Shown in pieces: positions 25,578 to 36,274 of a stretch of DNA of 64,000 bases. Where the stretch lies: positions 124,001-188,000 of the forward strand of contig JAHLKF010000025.1 of assembly GCA_025558075.1 (NCBI GenBank), written 5' to 3'. Every line of letters begins with the position of its first letter. Position 1 is the stretch's first letter. This DNA comes from Gaertneriomyces semiglobifer (Eukaryota > Chytridiomycota > Chytridiomycetes > Spizellomycetales > Spizellomycetaceae). The notes beneath the pieces are model-generated. The model worked only from the letters and a program-made list of their open reading frames with translations, searched no databases and had not been told where the DNA came from. The translations under genes and the position numbers were made by a program.

Positions 25578-28500
25578 ATGTCCGCTGTTCAGGCCGCTGT
25601 TGAGACGTACGGTTCCGGGCCCACGAACTCGGAAAATGCGCTAAACGCCCTGGAGTACCTCGTAACTGGTACTATGAAGCCCATTACAAAATGGAAGGGA
25701 CGCATACTCATGCTTGCTCCATAGCTGTTCATAGTGGACAAGCAAATTTACTGGAAATTGTCAAGAATCTCGGCCCGCAGCTGACGCACCAAGAGCCTTT
25801 TGCTAGAGCTCGAGGTTCGTTTACGCCAGTCAACCAAGAACCGCAATGCTTTCGAATTACTTATTGCTATGGTACCACTCTTTCAGGCGTGGAACTTCTT
25901 TCGTCACTCTTAACTAGATGCACGAATCAGATTGGGCAAGATATCGGTGGGAACCAACCTTACTATTTCAACGATTATTTTGAGTTTCGTTTTAATGCCG
26001 AGACAATCGCAGCACAAGTTCTGGTCACTTTTTATCTGGAGCGGTTACACGATCAGCCGAGCGTTGGCGAGCTTCTCAACGGCCTTTACGCGTTGCTGAC
26101 TTCCGGTGTCCTATCTGAAGGGGATGCTGGCAATATAGCAGACCGGTTTGTGTTATGCGTGTTAGAGTTTTGCTTGATCTATCTCATCATTCGTCTTGTA
26201 TGACAGTATCTTCTCGGAACTTGCAGTTCAGACCTATCAGCAGAATGTTCGGCACATGGTTTTCCAAATTCTCAGTTTGACGTTACAGAAGTACATAAAT
26301 GGTATTGTAGTACTTGTTTGTTTTCTTTCGCTCTCATAAGCCTCTTACCAAGTTTGAACATAGGCATCACTCCTCGCGGCAAAGAGTTTGTCTTGGGCTT
26401 CATCCAGGTAATGGATGGCGAGAAAGATCCTCGAAACTTGCTCTTGGCTTTTCGAACCATTCAGGAGATCATCGGGAAGCTAGACTACGCAAGTCATGCC
26501 GAGGACCTGTTCAGTGTTGTGTTTTGCTATTTCCCCATCACGTTCCGCCCGCCGCCAGATGATGTGTACGGCATAACAGCTGAGGATCTCAAAGCAGCTT
26601 TACGTGGCTGTATTTCGGCAACTCCTTTGTTCGCACAGTTTGCTATGCCCCTGTTAATTGAAAAGCTGGCTAGCATTTCGGGCAGTGCGAAAAAGGATGC
26701 GATGGATACTATTGCCGCTTGCGCTCCAGTATACGGACCAGATGCACTAGTACCACATGCGGAACATCTATGGAATTATTTGAAGGAGGATGTTTTCAAA
26801 GCAGCGGATGATGACAATGTTGCTGCCGCCTTGGGAGCAATCCGTGCTATTACTGCCGCTTTCTCCACTGCAACGGTGGTATCTTCCAGTTCAAAGGGAC
26901 CGCTAGAGTCTTTTCTGGAGCTTGCCGTGAAAGACTCCGTTCATAATCTCAGTGATCCGGAGCTGAAATATGCTCGATTGAGTGGGAAGTTACTGGTTGC
27001 CGCCGCATCCGCTTCTGGTAAGAGTTCATGTGCAATCACGGTGTCGGAAGTACCAGGGTTCACATTCAGCTCGGGAATAGATCCAGCATGCCACTATGTG
27101 GTCAATTCGATTCTGCCACTCATAAGGGAGCAATGGCAACAGAAGAATTTGCCATCAAGACAAAAGATACTTGTGGAGGTTCTGGCGGATTTGATTGATG
27201 CTTCCAACAGCGTATTTGAGTTTGGAGCTATGGATGGTACGTATGATTTCGTCAGTACGGCACAAGCGTTCCCGTATGAATATTGAGACGCTTGGATCCA
27301 GAAATCGCCACTCCGCTTGTAGCGTACAAGGACAATGTATTCGCAATCCTTTCGTCTTCCGTCACCGCTGAGTATGCTCCTCTACGGAAAGCCGCTATCC
27401 GAGGTGTTACAGCTCTGTTATTGACAACTCAACTATTAGCGGAGGCGGAGGTACATACTCCCGGGCAGTGTGGTACCGTCCTCATGATGCATACTCACCG
27501 TATTCTCTCCAGGTCGCTGTGTTGATCCGCTTGCTTAATGATAGACTGTTACAAGACGATGAGGAGGAAATTCAGAATATTGTTATGGAATCACTTTTCC
27601 AATGCTCCCGAAGCCGATCCGCTGCGTTACTGCAGTATACGATACCAGTGCTCTTCGAGGAACTTGCTGGTAAAAGTCGGCTTCTCTGATAGCTGGGGAG
27701 ATATCGTCTAACACGTCACATAATGAAGGTGCTGAAATCCAGATGTCGAGCCCTGCTGGCCACCAAGCGGTAGAGCGTCTTCTTAAGGCCATTGAGCGAC
27801 TTGCCCAGGAAGCGGATCTGTTCAGCCATTGCCTGCAACGCTTGTTCGAGTTTCTTGATGGTAAGAACTAAGGGTCTTGTTCGAGCTGTAAGTATGGGCG
27901 TCTGATCGACTCCTTTCAGTTGCTTTGGGAGCCACAGCCTCTGAGCCGCGTGCAGTGTTCGCCGAGCGAATTTCCGGAGCAATGTGTGCGATCTTAGAAC
28001 AGCAGGCCAGCGCGACCGGGGGAGAAATGAGAATAGATGCATGTGCCAACAGCGTGCTGTTGCCTCTTCTGCTGAAATCAGTCGCCGGCTCTCCTGATAC
28101 CGTATTGCTCACAGAGCCTGTGTTACGCAGTGTTGCGCGACTCGTAGCGACCATTACCCGAAGTATCAGTGTTGAGTAGGTATTCCCTTCGGCACCTGCC
28201 GATGCTCACTTCACTAAAACTGAGCAGATCTCAGCAACGCTTGATCACCGCCGTCATGGATGTGTTCGTGTATGAGAAGTCGGAGAGCTTACCTGGCGTT
28301 CCCTCGTCAACGCAGTTTTCGCCGTTAAACGTAGGTTGCTTGCAGGGTGGTGCATGCTTGAGACATCATCTTACTTGTCTATGGTAGCCCGACTCCCCTG
28401 CTGCACAGAGCAACATGAGCTTGATATTCGCCGCCGTAGTAGCCAATCTAAAGTCGCAGGTGCGGCAATAGTTCGTTTGTTGTGTTTGACATAAGTGCTA

Positions 28501-29809
28501 ACATCTCGTCCAGATTGCGCTACCTGTTCCCGACTTGAGTATTTTTGTGCAAGAACTCATCGGACGTAGTATCCGCTCTGAAAATTACCTCTTAACAGAA
28601 GCTCTAGCTAAAACGAGCGCTTCGTTGGTGAACAAGTCGTTTTCGGGTAAGTGGCTCATTTCTCGCACTGTGGGACTTTCAGTGCCAACTTTTCCTATAG
28701 AACCCATGCTCCCTGGTGTACTTGAGTGTCTCCTAAGAGACCGCCAATCGATGATCGCTGAAACAACTGTACCATACGCTACCAGACGGCCCTATCTTGT
28801 TACATATGTTTCGGTAAGTGACTCTTGCAGGTAAGTGTAACGGCATGGGAGATTAAGTCATGAGATCAGGTGGCGAAAGCATTGATCTTGCGAGCACATA
28901 CTGCCGGATATGATATGGCAACAGACATTATCCGATCATTGAACGACCCGGCTGCTGGTGCTGATGCCGCCGCTGGCTTGGGCATCATCATTGAAGATCC
29001 AGCAGACGGAACGTTAACGAAAAAAAGTTTTGCTGTTGTTCGGGTGAGTTGCCACATGATTGCTACTACTCTCTAATACGAGCATACCGCTAAATGATCC
29101 ACTTTTTACAGTTACTTACCAAGCAAAGATTTTTCAATCATTGCGTGCCGCGTTTGACGGAGGGCTTTCAGGCCGCATCTCCAGGTATGGCTTTTCTGCC
29201 GCTAGAATACTGATCGAGCACGTCGTCTCATGCAGACCAATGTAGAAACAAAACAGTTCTTCCTCATCGCTCTTTCGCACTTGCTCAAGAGTGCACCTAC
29301 ACAGGTAGTGGGACAGTCCCTACATCAAGTAAGTACCGCGATGTTAGGACACGTTCGGAACGTGTCTAATATTCCATTCATCAGCTACTCCCGCTATTGC
29401 ACGTTTCCTTGTCCTTCCCACATGCAGAATTGAAGCTTATTTCACTAAGTACTATCGCATCTATGCTTGACAACAATGCGAAGGAGCTCTCGAAGTATGC
29501 ATCATCCATAATCCCCGCTCTGCTCGACCTGTCAAGTGAACGAAGTGTTGCACTGGGACAAAATATGGTAATGTTGGGAGATGGCTCAACTGTATATTTT
29601 TGTTAACGCTTTTACTGTAGCATGTCCGCATATCGGCTCTGCAGGTCCTGGGTCGCATCGCCAAAGGCCTGGAGTACAGCGTCGTGTTTCCAATGAAGCC
29701 TGAGATTCTCCGTAGACTAGTCACGCCGCTGGATGACCCCAAACGGCTTGTGCGAAGAGAAGCTGCAAACACTAGAAATAAGTGGTTCCTTTTATTAGGC
29801 CCTGATTAG
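25578..29809 (+). CDS. MMS19: MMS19/MET18, cytosolic iron-sulfur targeting factor
   Basis: Eighteen exons give 1089 residues, close to the about 1030 of human and yeast proteins. Boundaries: 25578-25668, 25725-25814, 25887-26145, 26207-26301, 26364-27240, 27288-27450, 27513-27669, 27729-27860, 27920-28175, 28228-28330, 28388-28459, 28514-28646, 28701-28813, 28870-29043, 29112-29184, 29219-29328, 29385-29567, 29621-29809. The diagnostic stretch is in exon 5: MDGEKDPRNLLLAFRTIQ, then FCYFPITFRPPPDDVYGITA. The rest is HEAT-repeat-like, ending RREAANTRNKWFLL. MMS19 with CIAO1 and CIAO2B delivers Fe-S clusters to DNA polymerases and helicases. Exon 3 may hide a further 66-nt phase-neutral intron (about 25969-26034). 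Two introns (34 and 47 nt) are unusually short. Confidence 0.92.
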
Positions 29810-29961
29810 GCTATTTCCAGCGCATAGAGAGCTGTAGCGTAGTCAGGATTAGTTGTGAACAGATATTTATCGCCTCAAGCGACGCTTAATGTACTCGTCT
29901 TATTATCTATTCTTCCAGATTGATCATCTATTTGCGAGGGATGAATCCTTTTCTTCCATGA

Positions 29962-30018
29962 CACTATGAAAGGAGGTATTCTTTTCTTCTATCGCACTAT
30001 GAAAGGAGAGAATACCTC
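29962..30018. repeat. Direct and inverted repeat between convergent genes
   Basis: A perfect 14-base direct repeat, CACTATGAAAGGAG, occurs at 29962-29975 and 29995-30008. Overlapping it, GAGGTATTCT at 29973-29982 and AGAATACCTC at 30009-30018 form a perfect 10-base inverted repeat with a 26-base loop, reaching the ERG12 stop codon. A transcript from either strand could fold into a hairpin here; a role in 3'-end formation is inference. Confidence 0.6.
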
Positions 30019-31586
30019 TACCGTTTGATGAGAGCGTCCAACTGGGCTGAGTCTAAGCCTCTATCTACAAAGTCTGTCCACCGTATGGTATCAGCATCAG
30101 ACAAGAAATTACATCTCACTCCTTCACAGCCGACTTCGGCCTCGAATGACCTGCATCCATGGCACTCCAAAGCGTTCTTGAACTCTTCAATGGTATCGTG
30201 GGTAGTGTCTGTGAATTAACATAGTGAGCAATGCAGTCAGCAACCGTTCATATCAGTGACCATTACCATGGCGAATCAAAGTCAGTGCACAGCCACCACC
30301 TCCTGCGCCCGTTAACTTGCTCTTCAACCCAAAACGTGCACTTGTTTGTCTTACCGCCTCAAGAGACGGGTGTGACACTCCAATTGCAGAGAGTAGGGAA
30401 TGGTTGATGTCGACAAGGGTTTCAAGTGTTTCCTCAAGTTGGGTTTCATCAGCCGAAGGTGAAAATGAGTTCTCGCATTGCGTCACGAGAGCTTCGATGG
30501 ACTCTAAAATGGGCGTGACGATGTCCGGGAACTGTCCGAGTATGCACGATGAGATATAAAGCATTATCATGACTCGTTTTGTGAATTACCTTCTCTTTTC
30601 TCAGTCGTACTCCTTCTACTTGAACTTTCGTATTTTTGGGGACTTGAGTATCCGTAAGTATGAACTTCAGAGTGGTGAAGCTAAAGAACGGAAGCTGTTA
30701 CCACAAGAATGCAAGTGAAAGCCACGTACAAGATTTCTCACCCTTTGAGATCCCGCATTACCCCTTTGGAGTAGAGCTTGGCTCCGCCTAAGACAAGATA
30801 TCAGCATGTGAGACGCATATGATACTAAGGGCGCCAGGCTAACCATATGTGCACAAAGAGTTATCGATCCCGGATGGGTTCCCATGTATTACTTTCTCAG
30901 AGCAAAATGCCCAATCGTTAATTGTCTTTAACTCGGTTTCCGAGAGCCCCACGGTTTTCGATAGTCGCCCAGTCAGCAGTAATAAACCAGTTGCAATGCA
31001 CACGCTGAAGGAAGCGGATGATCCAAGTCCAGCACCCACTGGGAGAAAAGAGCGAACACAGACATCCATTGGCATGGGTTCATCAACAAGCGCAAGGTAC
31101 ACCGTCAGAAACGCAGCCGCGGCCTGCTTTGCTGCCCCGGACACACGTTCATCACTGAGCAACTTGGCAGACGCTGCAGACAAAACAGCCATAGGATCCT
31201 TTGAAGCATCTAAAGTATGGCATGAGCTAGTTGTTCTTCATAGAGAATGGCTCTTGCAACATGACGAACCAGTCACCATCCGCCATTGCTTTAGTTCTTC
31301 TATCGTAAACTCTACCCGGATGAGCGCCTCCGGGGAGAGATCCGGAAATGTCAACACCACAGAATCACCCGTGGTCCGTCGTATCCATGCATATGTTCTC
31401 AGTCCGAGTGAAGCCGCGACTGCGGTCTAACAATCCAACTCTATCATCAGCCATGTGTCGCATTCTAGACAATATCACGACACTGCATACCTTCCCGTAC
31501 ACGACAGCATGCTCTCCGAATAGGATGACCTTTCCAGGCGCAGACACCAGGACAGACCCCGGTAACGTTGGGGCTACCACAGTCAT
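30018..31586 (-). CDS. ERG12: Mevalonate kinase
   Basis: Seven exons (31586-31491, 31426-31270, 31209-30844, 30787-30762, 30694-30590, 30531-30267, 30208-30018) give 401 residues, like human mevalonate kinase (396). GHMP-kinase motifs are all present: LVSAPGKVILFGEHAVVYGK at the N-terminus, the ATP loop PVGAGLGSSASFS, and KLTGAGGGGCALTL near the C-terminus. It phosphorylates mevalonate in sterol and isoprenoid synthesis. Exon 4 is a 26-nt microexon. The frame extends upstream to Met at 31664 and 31799, but that part runs through a 7-base tandem repeat, so I prefer the Met at 31586, which also matches the family's usual short N-terminus. Shares a divergent promoter with MIS12. Confidence 0.93.
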
Positions 31587-31737
31587 ATCCGTCTTCCCGT
31601 CGCTGTTTGCGGCACTGAAGATTGTCGTATTGCGGTCGTTTGTTGCAAGTTCTCGCGCGCGCATGACTGTGCCATCTTCTCGTGACTGTGCCGTTGACAC
31701 TGTTCGGACAGAGCGACGCGGCGATGAACGCTGAACC

Positions 31738-31772
31738 GTGAACGGTGAACGGTGGACGGTGAACGGTGGACG
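31738..31772. repeat. Heptanucleotide tandem repeat in ERG12/MIS12 intergenic region
   Basis: Five tandem 7-base units alternate between GTGAACG and GTGGACG. The unit is not a multiple of three, so copy-number change would shift any reading frame. This favours a non-coding, promoter location between ERG12 and MIS12. Confidence 0.8.
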
Positions 31773-31893
31773 ATCACCACCGAAGTGAAAGAACAACAAA
31801 GCTAAGCTGGGAGTAGTTGAAACTTGAGGGCGAGAAGATCAAGCGAGAAGATTACCACCTCCATTGACGAAATCCATAGGTTTTGACCCAAAG

Positions 31894-33072
31894 ATGACGG
31901 GAACCGGTACACAGGCACCAATGTCCGCACGGCGACGAACACATGCACAACCACCAGTGTTGCGGATGCCGCCGCCTCCTACAGCTGATCCCGCTCCAAT
32001 TGCCCCACCCACACTCATCCTTCCTACAACGCAGGCAGACCGCGATGCATGCACGGAACTCGTCACGGAGCAGCTTGGATGGACACCAATGTCTTACGTG
32101 GATGATATCATCAACTCTATGAGCGAGTTACTATATCAGGGAATAGCCTCTTTTGAAGAGTGGTTAGACGATTACAACTTGAAAGAGGACGAATTAGATA
32201 AGGTCTGTGACGTTATCACTCACTCCATTCACCAGTTGAAATCTGACGGAAAGGAAACAAGGGTTTGGCAGCCACAGAAACATTATTTGCGGGAAAGATT
32301 GATAAGCAGTTTGATAAATTCGAGCTATTCGTGTTGCAGTCGATCTTTTCCGTGCCTGTGAATCTGCCCATAAAGTTACCGCACTACGAAGGCCTAGACT
32401 TTTCGGTCTCCTCTGCGGATGAAGCGGCCGCAGATGCCGAACTGGAAAAGCTACGCAAGCAATTGGTCCAGGTAAGCTGCTGAACAACAAGTTTGACTGA
32501 GAGGCCGTGTAGCTGAAAAGGACGCTGGCAGACCACTGTCCTACAAAATCGGTTAAAGGACCAATGGGCCGCTATTGAGATACGCAAAAGTGCTCTAAGA
32601 AAACTACGACAGGAAGCCCTTGATTTGGCGGCCATTAAAAGCCAGCACGACAGTAAGAATAACTCGAAGTCTGTTTGTGCACTCCGTATGGCGATTGATG
32701 CCTTTTTCAGTTGATCTGACAGACACGGTATCAAGCCTTTCGACGGTTATTCGAAATATACACAACTTGAAGTCGGACCTCAGTAGTCGCATAGAGAGCC
32801 CGGCTTTTGCCCTCATCACATCACAGCCTTCACCCGAAACTGCCGAGATGGAAAATATGAAGTCAGCGATCGCAGCTGCGTTGGAGAGAGCGGAACGTCG
32901 GAGACGACAACAGCTCGAAGCTGCGCGAACGCCTTCGAAAAGGCGGCGGAGCTCTATTGGCTTCAAGGTGAAAAGTGCGCGAGAAGGCGCCGAATGTGCT
33001 GCGGATTATCGAGATAGGGTGGAGGGCATTGGAAATGCGACGGCGACGGTATTTCATCTTGCTGATATATAA
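31894..33072 (+). CDS. MTW1: Kinetochore protein MIS12/MTW1
   Basis: Four exons (31894-32202, 32262-32471, 32532-32652, 32711-33072) give 333 residues. After a Pro-rich lead of about 50 residues comes the Mis12 domain: TEQLGWTPMSYVDDIINSM, then a helical segment GLAATETLFAGKIDKQFDKF rebuilt at the exon 1-2 junction, followed by IFSVPVNLPIKLPHYEGLDF. The rest is coiled coil (ADAELEKLRKQLVQ and following). Mis12 is a core subunit of the four-protein Mis12/MIND complex that links centromeric chromatin to the Ndc80 microtubule-binding complex. The C-terminus is basic. The third exon acceptor at 32531 was chosen over one 19 bases upstream by reading phase. Confidence 0.88.
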
Positions 33073-33093
33073 TGTTGTTACTTATTACATTGC

Positions 33094-33303
33094 TTATCTA
33101 CCTTCTTCTATAGGGATGGATCGATATTTGGGAAGCTGAGGTGCGGTGACGATGTAACGGGGATACATGCGTTTCGTCTGCATGCGGATTTCATCTGCAA
33201 ATGTCTCCCAGTGGTAATAAACCACACGTACATTCGTGAATGTCAGGCAGTCAGCTATCCTGGCGCAGCCGTCTGCGATTGTTGCAAAAGCCCGCTTGTT
33301 CAT
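33094..33303 (-). CDS. Small ORF, possible short gene
   Basis: A 69-codon frame beginning MNKRAFATIADGCARIAD. A TATATATA run about 65 bases upstream on the same strand (33369-33376) is the main support. An internal GTACGT...TTTGCAG could be a 37-nt intron, giving a different C-terminus. It starts about 80 bases beyond the stop of the CFAP97-like gene. I do not recognise the product, and it may be untranslated. Confidence 0.3.
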   Translation of the reverse strand: MNKRAFATIADGCARIADCLTFTNVRVVYYHWETFADEIRMQTKRMYPRYIVTAPQLPKYRSIPIEEGR

Positions 33304-33380
33304 AGAATAGACATTGCGACACAGCGGTCACGACATCAAACGTTCATGTCATATTGCAAGGTTACCTATATATATGGAGA

Positions 33381-34542
33381 TCAATTGACCGTATCCTGCT
33401 GTGTCAAAAAAGTATCGCCGGTGGTTACAAGCTCTGGTTGGGTAACAGAATCGGGAGAAGCAGTCGACGGTCTGTTGAACTCCTTCACATCACTTTTAAG
33501 GCTGTTGTCTTCTTCATTTCCTTCTTTGACGTTGGTTTCCGGAGGTGAATCATTACCGGCTCGGCCGCCCGGGCGCGACGAATTCTGTAACCCTTTACCA
33601 TCGACGCAACCTTCTGCCCGGGGTTTGTTGGGTTGCTGATTGACATCGTCTGCAGTATAATTTTCCTTCCCGTGAACACTTTTCGACGTTTTTGTGTGTG
33701 TTGATTGGTGCGATTGCGGTCGCGATGATTCGGGAGATGCGAACTTAAGGTGAACACCCGCTTTCGAAAATTCCGATAGGTATGTCTCAGGATAACGTGT
33801 ATGATTTGCCAGGTAAATGAGATTCTTCCTCCTCTCCTCCATCCATTCATTACGACTGTAATGCGGGCGTCTTTGGGTTATGCGCTCTAAAAGCCACTAA
33901 GCATTTGCAAATGTGAATGAGCGCAAGGCACTGACGATGATTCATGCAACGCAGCTGCCTCACCGCATTCGCGTCCTGGATATGTATTTGCTCATCTCTC
34001 TTTCTGCGCGCACTTGGATGTGGTTTTTTGATGTGCTCTTTGATACGCATCTGAGAATCGACGTTGGAGAAGCCTTTCGGGACTTTCAACTGTCGTGCCA
34101 TCCTGTTGAGTAGGCTTGTGTTTTCCACTTGTATCTGTTGTGCTCGTTCTTAAAAACCCATTTAAGCCTCCTTGTAATACATGGTAGAACGGTGGGCTCG
34201 CAATATACCTTGAGCGGCCCTCTCCGCTTTCGCTCTGTGATCAAGATGTGAATACCTTTTTGGAGGCTTATTATCAATTGCCGGGCGCATGCTTTTAATT
34301 TTATCTTGATGACGCTTTTTTGCAGTATCATCCCATCTTTTTGCAAGCACTAGCGATGTGACCGGTCGTACGGAAGCGTACCGTCGATGTGCGGTCGCTG
34401 GGAACGGTGGCGGCAGTGGTTCAAGAGGCAGGTCGGAAACAGGGGAACGTGGGCCTCTCGTGACTCGGCCAGAATGTACTTGCTCTCGGTCATTTGACCT
34501 TGTTGAGTGAGGCCTTGCTGGCCCAGAATTTTGCCGCGACAT
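33381..34542 (-). CDS. CFAP97-domain (Hemingway-like) ciliary protein
   Basis: Three exons (34542-34209, 34148-33964, 33896-33381) give 344 residues. The family is recognised from three blocks in order. KIKSMRPAIDNKPPKRYSHL is the N-terminal CFAP97 signature. QIQVENTSLLNRMARQ is a helical block created by the exon 1-2 join. LLERITQRRPHYSRNEWMEE, followed by YLANHTRYPE, is the C-terminal block. Members bind axonemes or basal bodies in animals and flagellated protists. The first 80 residues and the last 120 are low-complexity (Ser/Pro/Asn-rich). Together with the TTLL gene it indicates a flagellated cell stage. Exact role in this organism is unknown. Confidence 0.75.
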
Positions 34543-35012
34543 CGAGTTTTGAGCGCCTCAATGTCAATGGGCCGAAGCAAACAACAACAGACCGTCGCCA
34601 GCAACCTAGTCCAGAATTTCAATGAAGCACAATTCTATTTTATGATTGCCAAACACGGAACTTTCTTCCTCCCAGTATGAAATGGACAGCGCAATCAGAA
34701 GCTTTTTGAACAGGTAACTGCTAGTTTCTCACTGGAAGCTGTCAATTCAAAGCGCCTGCTCTACTGGTCTTGTCGCGTGTGGCATCGGAGTCCTTACATA
34801 AGCGGGCCTGTCCAGGAGTCACGTGACGCAGTGCGCTCTCGCGAAAGTGTTGGTTTCAAAGTGCAAACAGAGCGTTAACACATTAACAGAAAGAAGGACG
34901 GTAGCGTTAGCAGAGGTACAGCACGGACGGGTCGGAGACGTACGGGTGTTTAGGCTGGCTGGTGGGATTAGCAGCGTTTGGTGTGAGTATTATTGTAATT
35001 CAGCATTCCGTA

Positions 35013-36070
35013 ATGGACGCGCAGGTAATGTCTCTGTGAATGCTTCCCATGTGCGAAACTCCTATCCTAATCGCTGCTGGCCTTCCAAGCAGTATGTATA
35101 TGACCGCCTTCACAAAAGGCCAGTGAGGCCTGTCATTGGTGTCCCTCCCACGCGCAAAGGACCGGACCCGGCTGTCCCACAGTTATCCCAGCGGCCACCT
35201 TTGCCCACACCAGGGTCATTGCCGCCAGTGCCCCCTCCCACCCGTACATACCGAAACCATGCACGATCTTCATCTACAAGTACCTCAGAAGATGGGCTTG
35301 CTCGAGAGGCGCGGCAGAGACCACGGCGGCCGCGGAGCGTGGCCCAAAATGTGGAAGCTAGACAAAGCGTAGAAGCGCAGCAGGCTCCTTCCCCGCTGAG
35401 ACCGTTTGTCACTGGACCACCAACACGGGCACATTGGAAGGTTCGTTGATAATGCAATTGCTTACGCCGTTTCGCCTGAGCGTCCGTTCTCCCACCCAAC
35501 GAGAACGGCCTCGACGAACGGAGGACCTCGAACGAGTGGCGCTATACATAGGAGTGACATATGCTTCTCGTGATACAGCCCGACAGCGAAGCTTCGACAT
35601 GTGATTTGTGTGGCGAACGATTTGGTTTCATCTTGCGACGGCATCATTGTCGCCGATGCGGTGGTGTATTCTGCTTATCATGCTCGTCGGTAAGCCGAAT
35701 GCTTGATTCGTTAGAAGCCTTAACCATTGTTAAGGGTTGCTGCGTAGCACTTTGTAAGATTAGACCAAAACGCACAATTCCATCCTGCTGGCGTAATATC
35801 AAGAGTATGCCGATCATGTTCTGATGAGTATGATTCGCGCTTGATTCCGTTACACGCTTCAGTGGCAGATTTGGATTTGTCTGATGGGGAGGAGGAAGCG
35901 AGCGGCTCTCTTGCTGTACCAATTGCGGGCGCCGCTGACGCACAAGGTGAGGTCTTTTTGCAGCGCCTGTACCATCTGAAAGGAAAAAACTGACAATTTG
36001 CGCTTGCGCAGAGGACTCGTCGTTATCCCTAATGTCTGTACCGTCAGACTGGCAATGGTCGACATTTTAG
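35013..36070 (+). CDS. Small FYVE zinc-finger protein
   Basis: Five exons (35013-35024, 35093-35440, 35579-35689, 35748-35946, 36012-36070) give 242 residues. The first exon has only four codons. A Pro/Arg-rich N-terminal half is followed by a complete FYVE finger built from exons 2-4: the leading W, CDLCGERFG, the phosphoinositide-binding RRHHCRRCGGVFC, HFVRLDQNAQFHP, and the final pair VCRSCSDEY. FYVE domains bind PtdIns3P on endosomes. The acidic tail ends SVPSDWQWSTF, as in other small fungal FYVE proteins. The intron before exon 3 is unusually long for this window (138 nt). The zinc finger cannot be seen in one frame because it is split by two introns. Confidence 0.85.
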
Positions 36071-36274
36071 GTTGATGTGCAAGTCCGTGAACGGTGGGTC
36101 ATCTGGGCTGAACTTGCACCCATATTTACATAGTACCCCACGCAACCACTTGTAGTATAGTTCCTCTCGGCGCTGAAACCATCTGGAATAGCTGCCGCCA
36201 GCATGATTAATATAGGCTATAGTACTTTTGAAGAATGCGCAATATAATAGAGGTCATGGATCAAAAGGCATGGA

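Noticed and set aside
25969..26034. Extra 66-nt intron inside MMS19 exon 3
   Set aside because: Removal keeps phase and would bring length nearer to yeast, but the retained reading is also open and contains family-like residues. Left as an alternative.
31587..31799. N-terminal extension of mevalonate kinase up to the Met at 31799
   Set aside because: It runs through a 7-base tandem repeat and is far longer than the family N-terminus; more likely promoter or 5' UTR.
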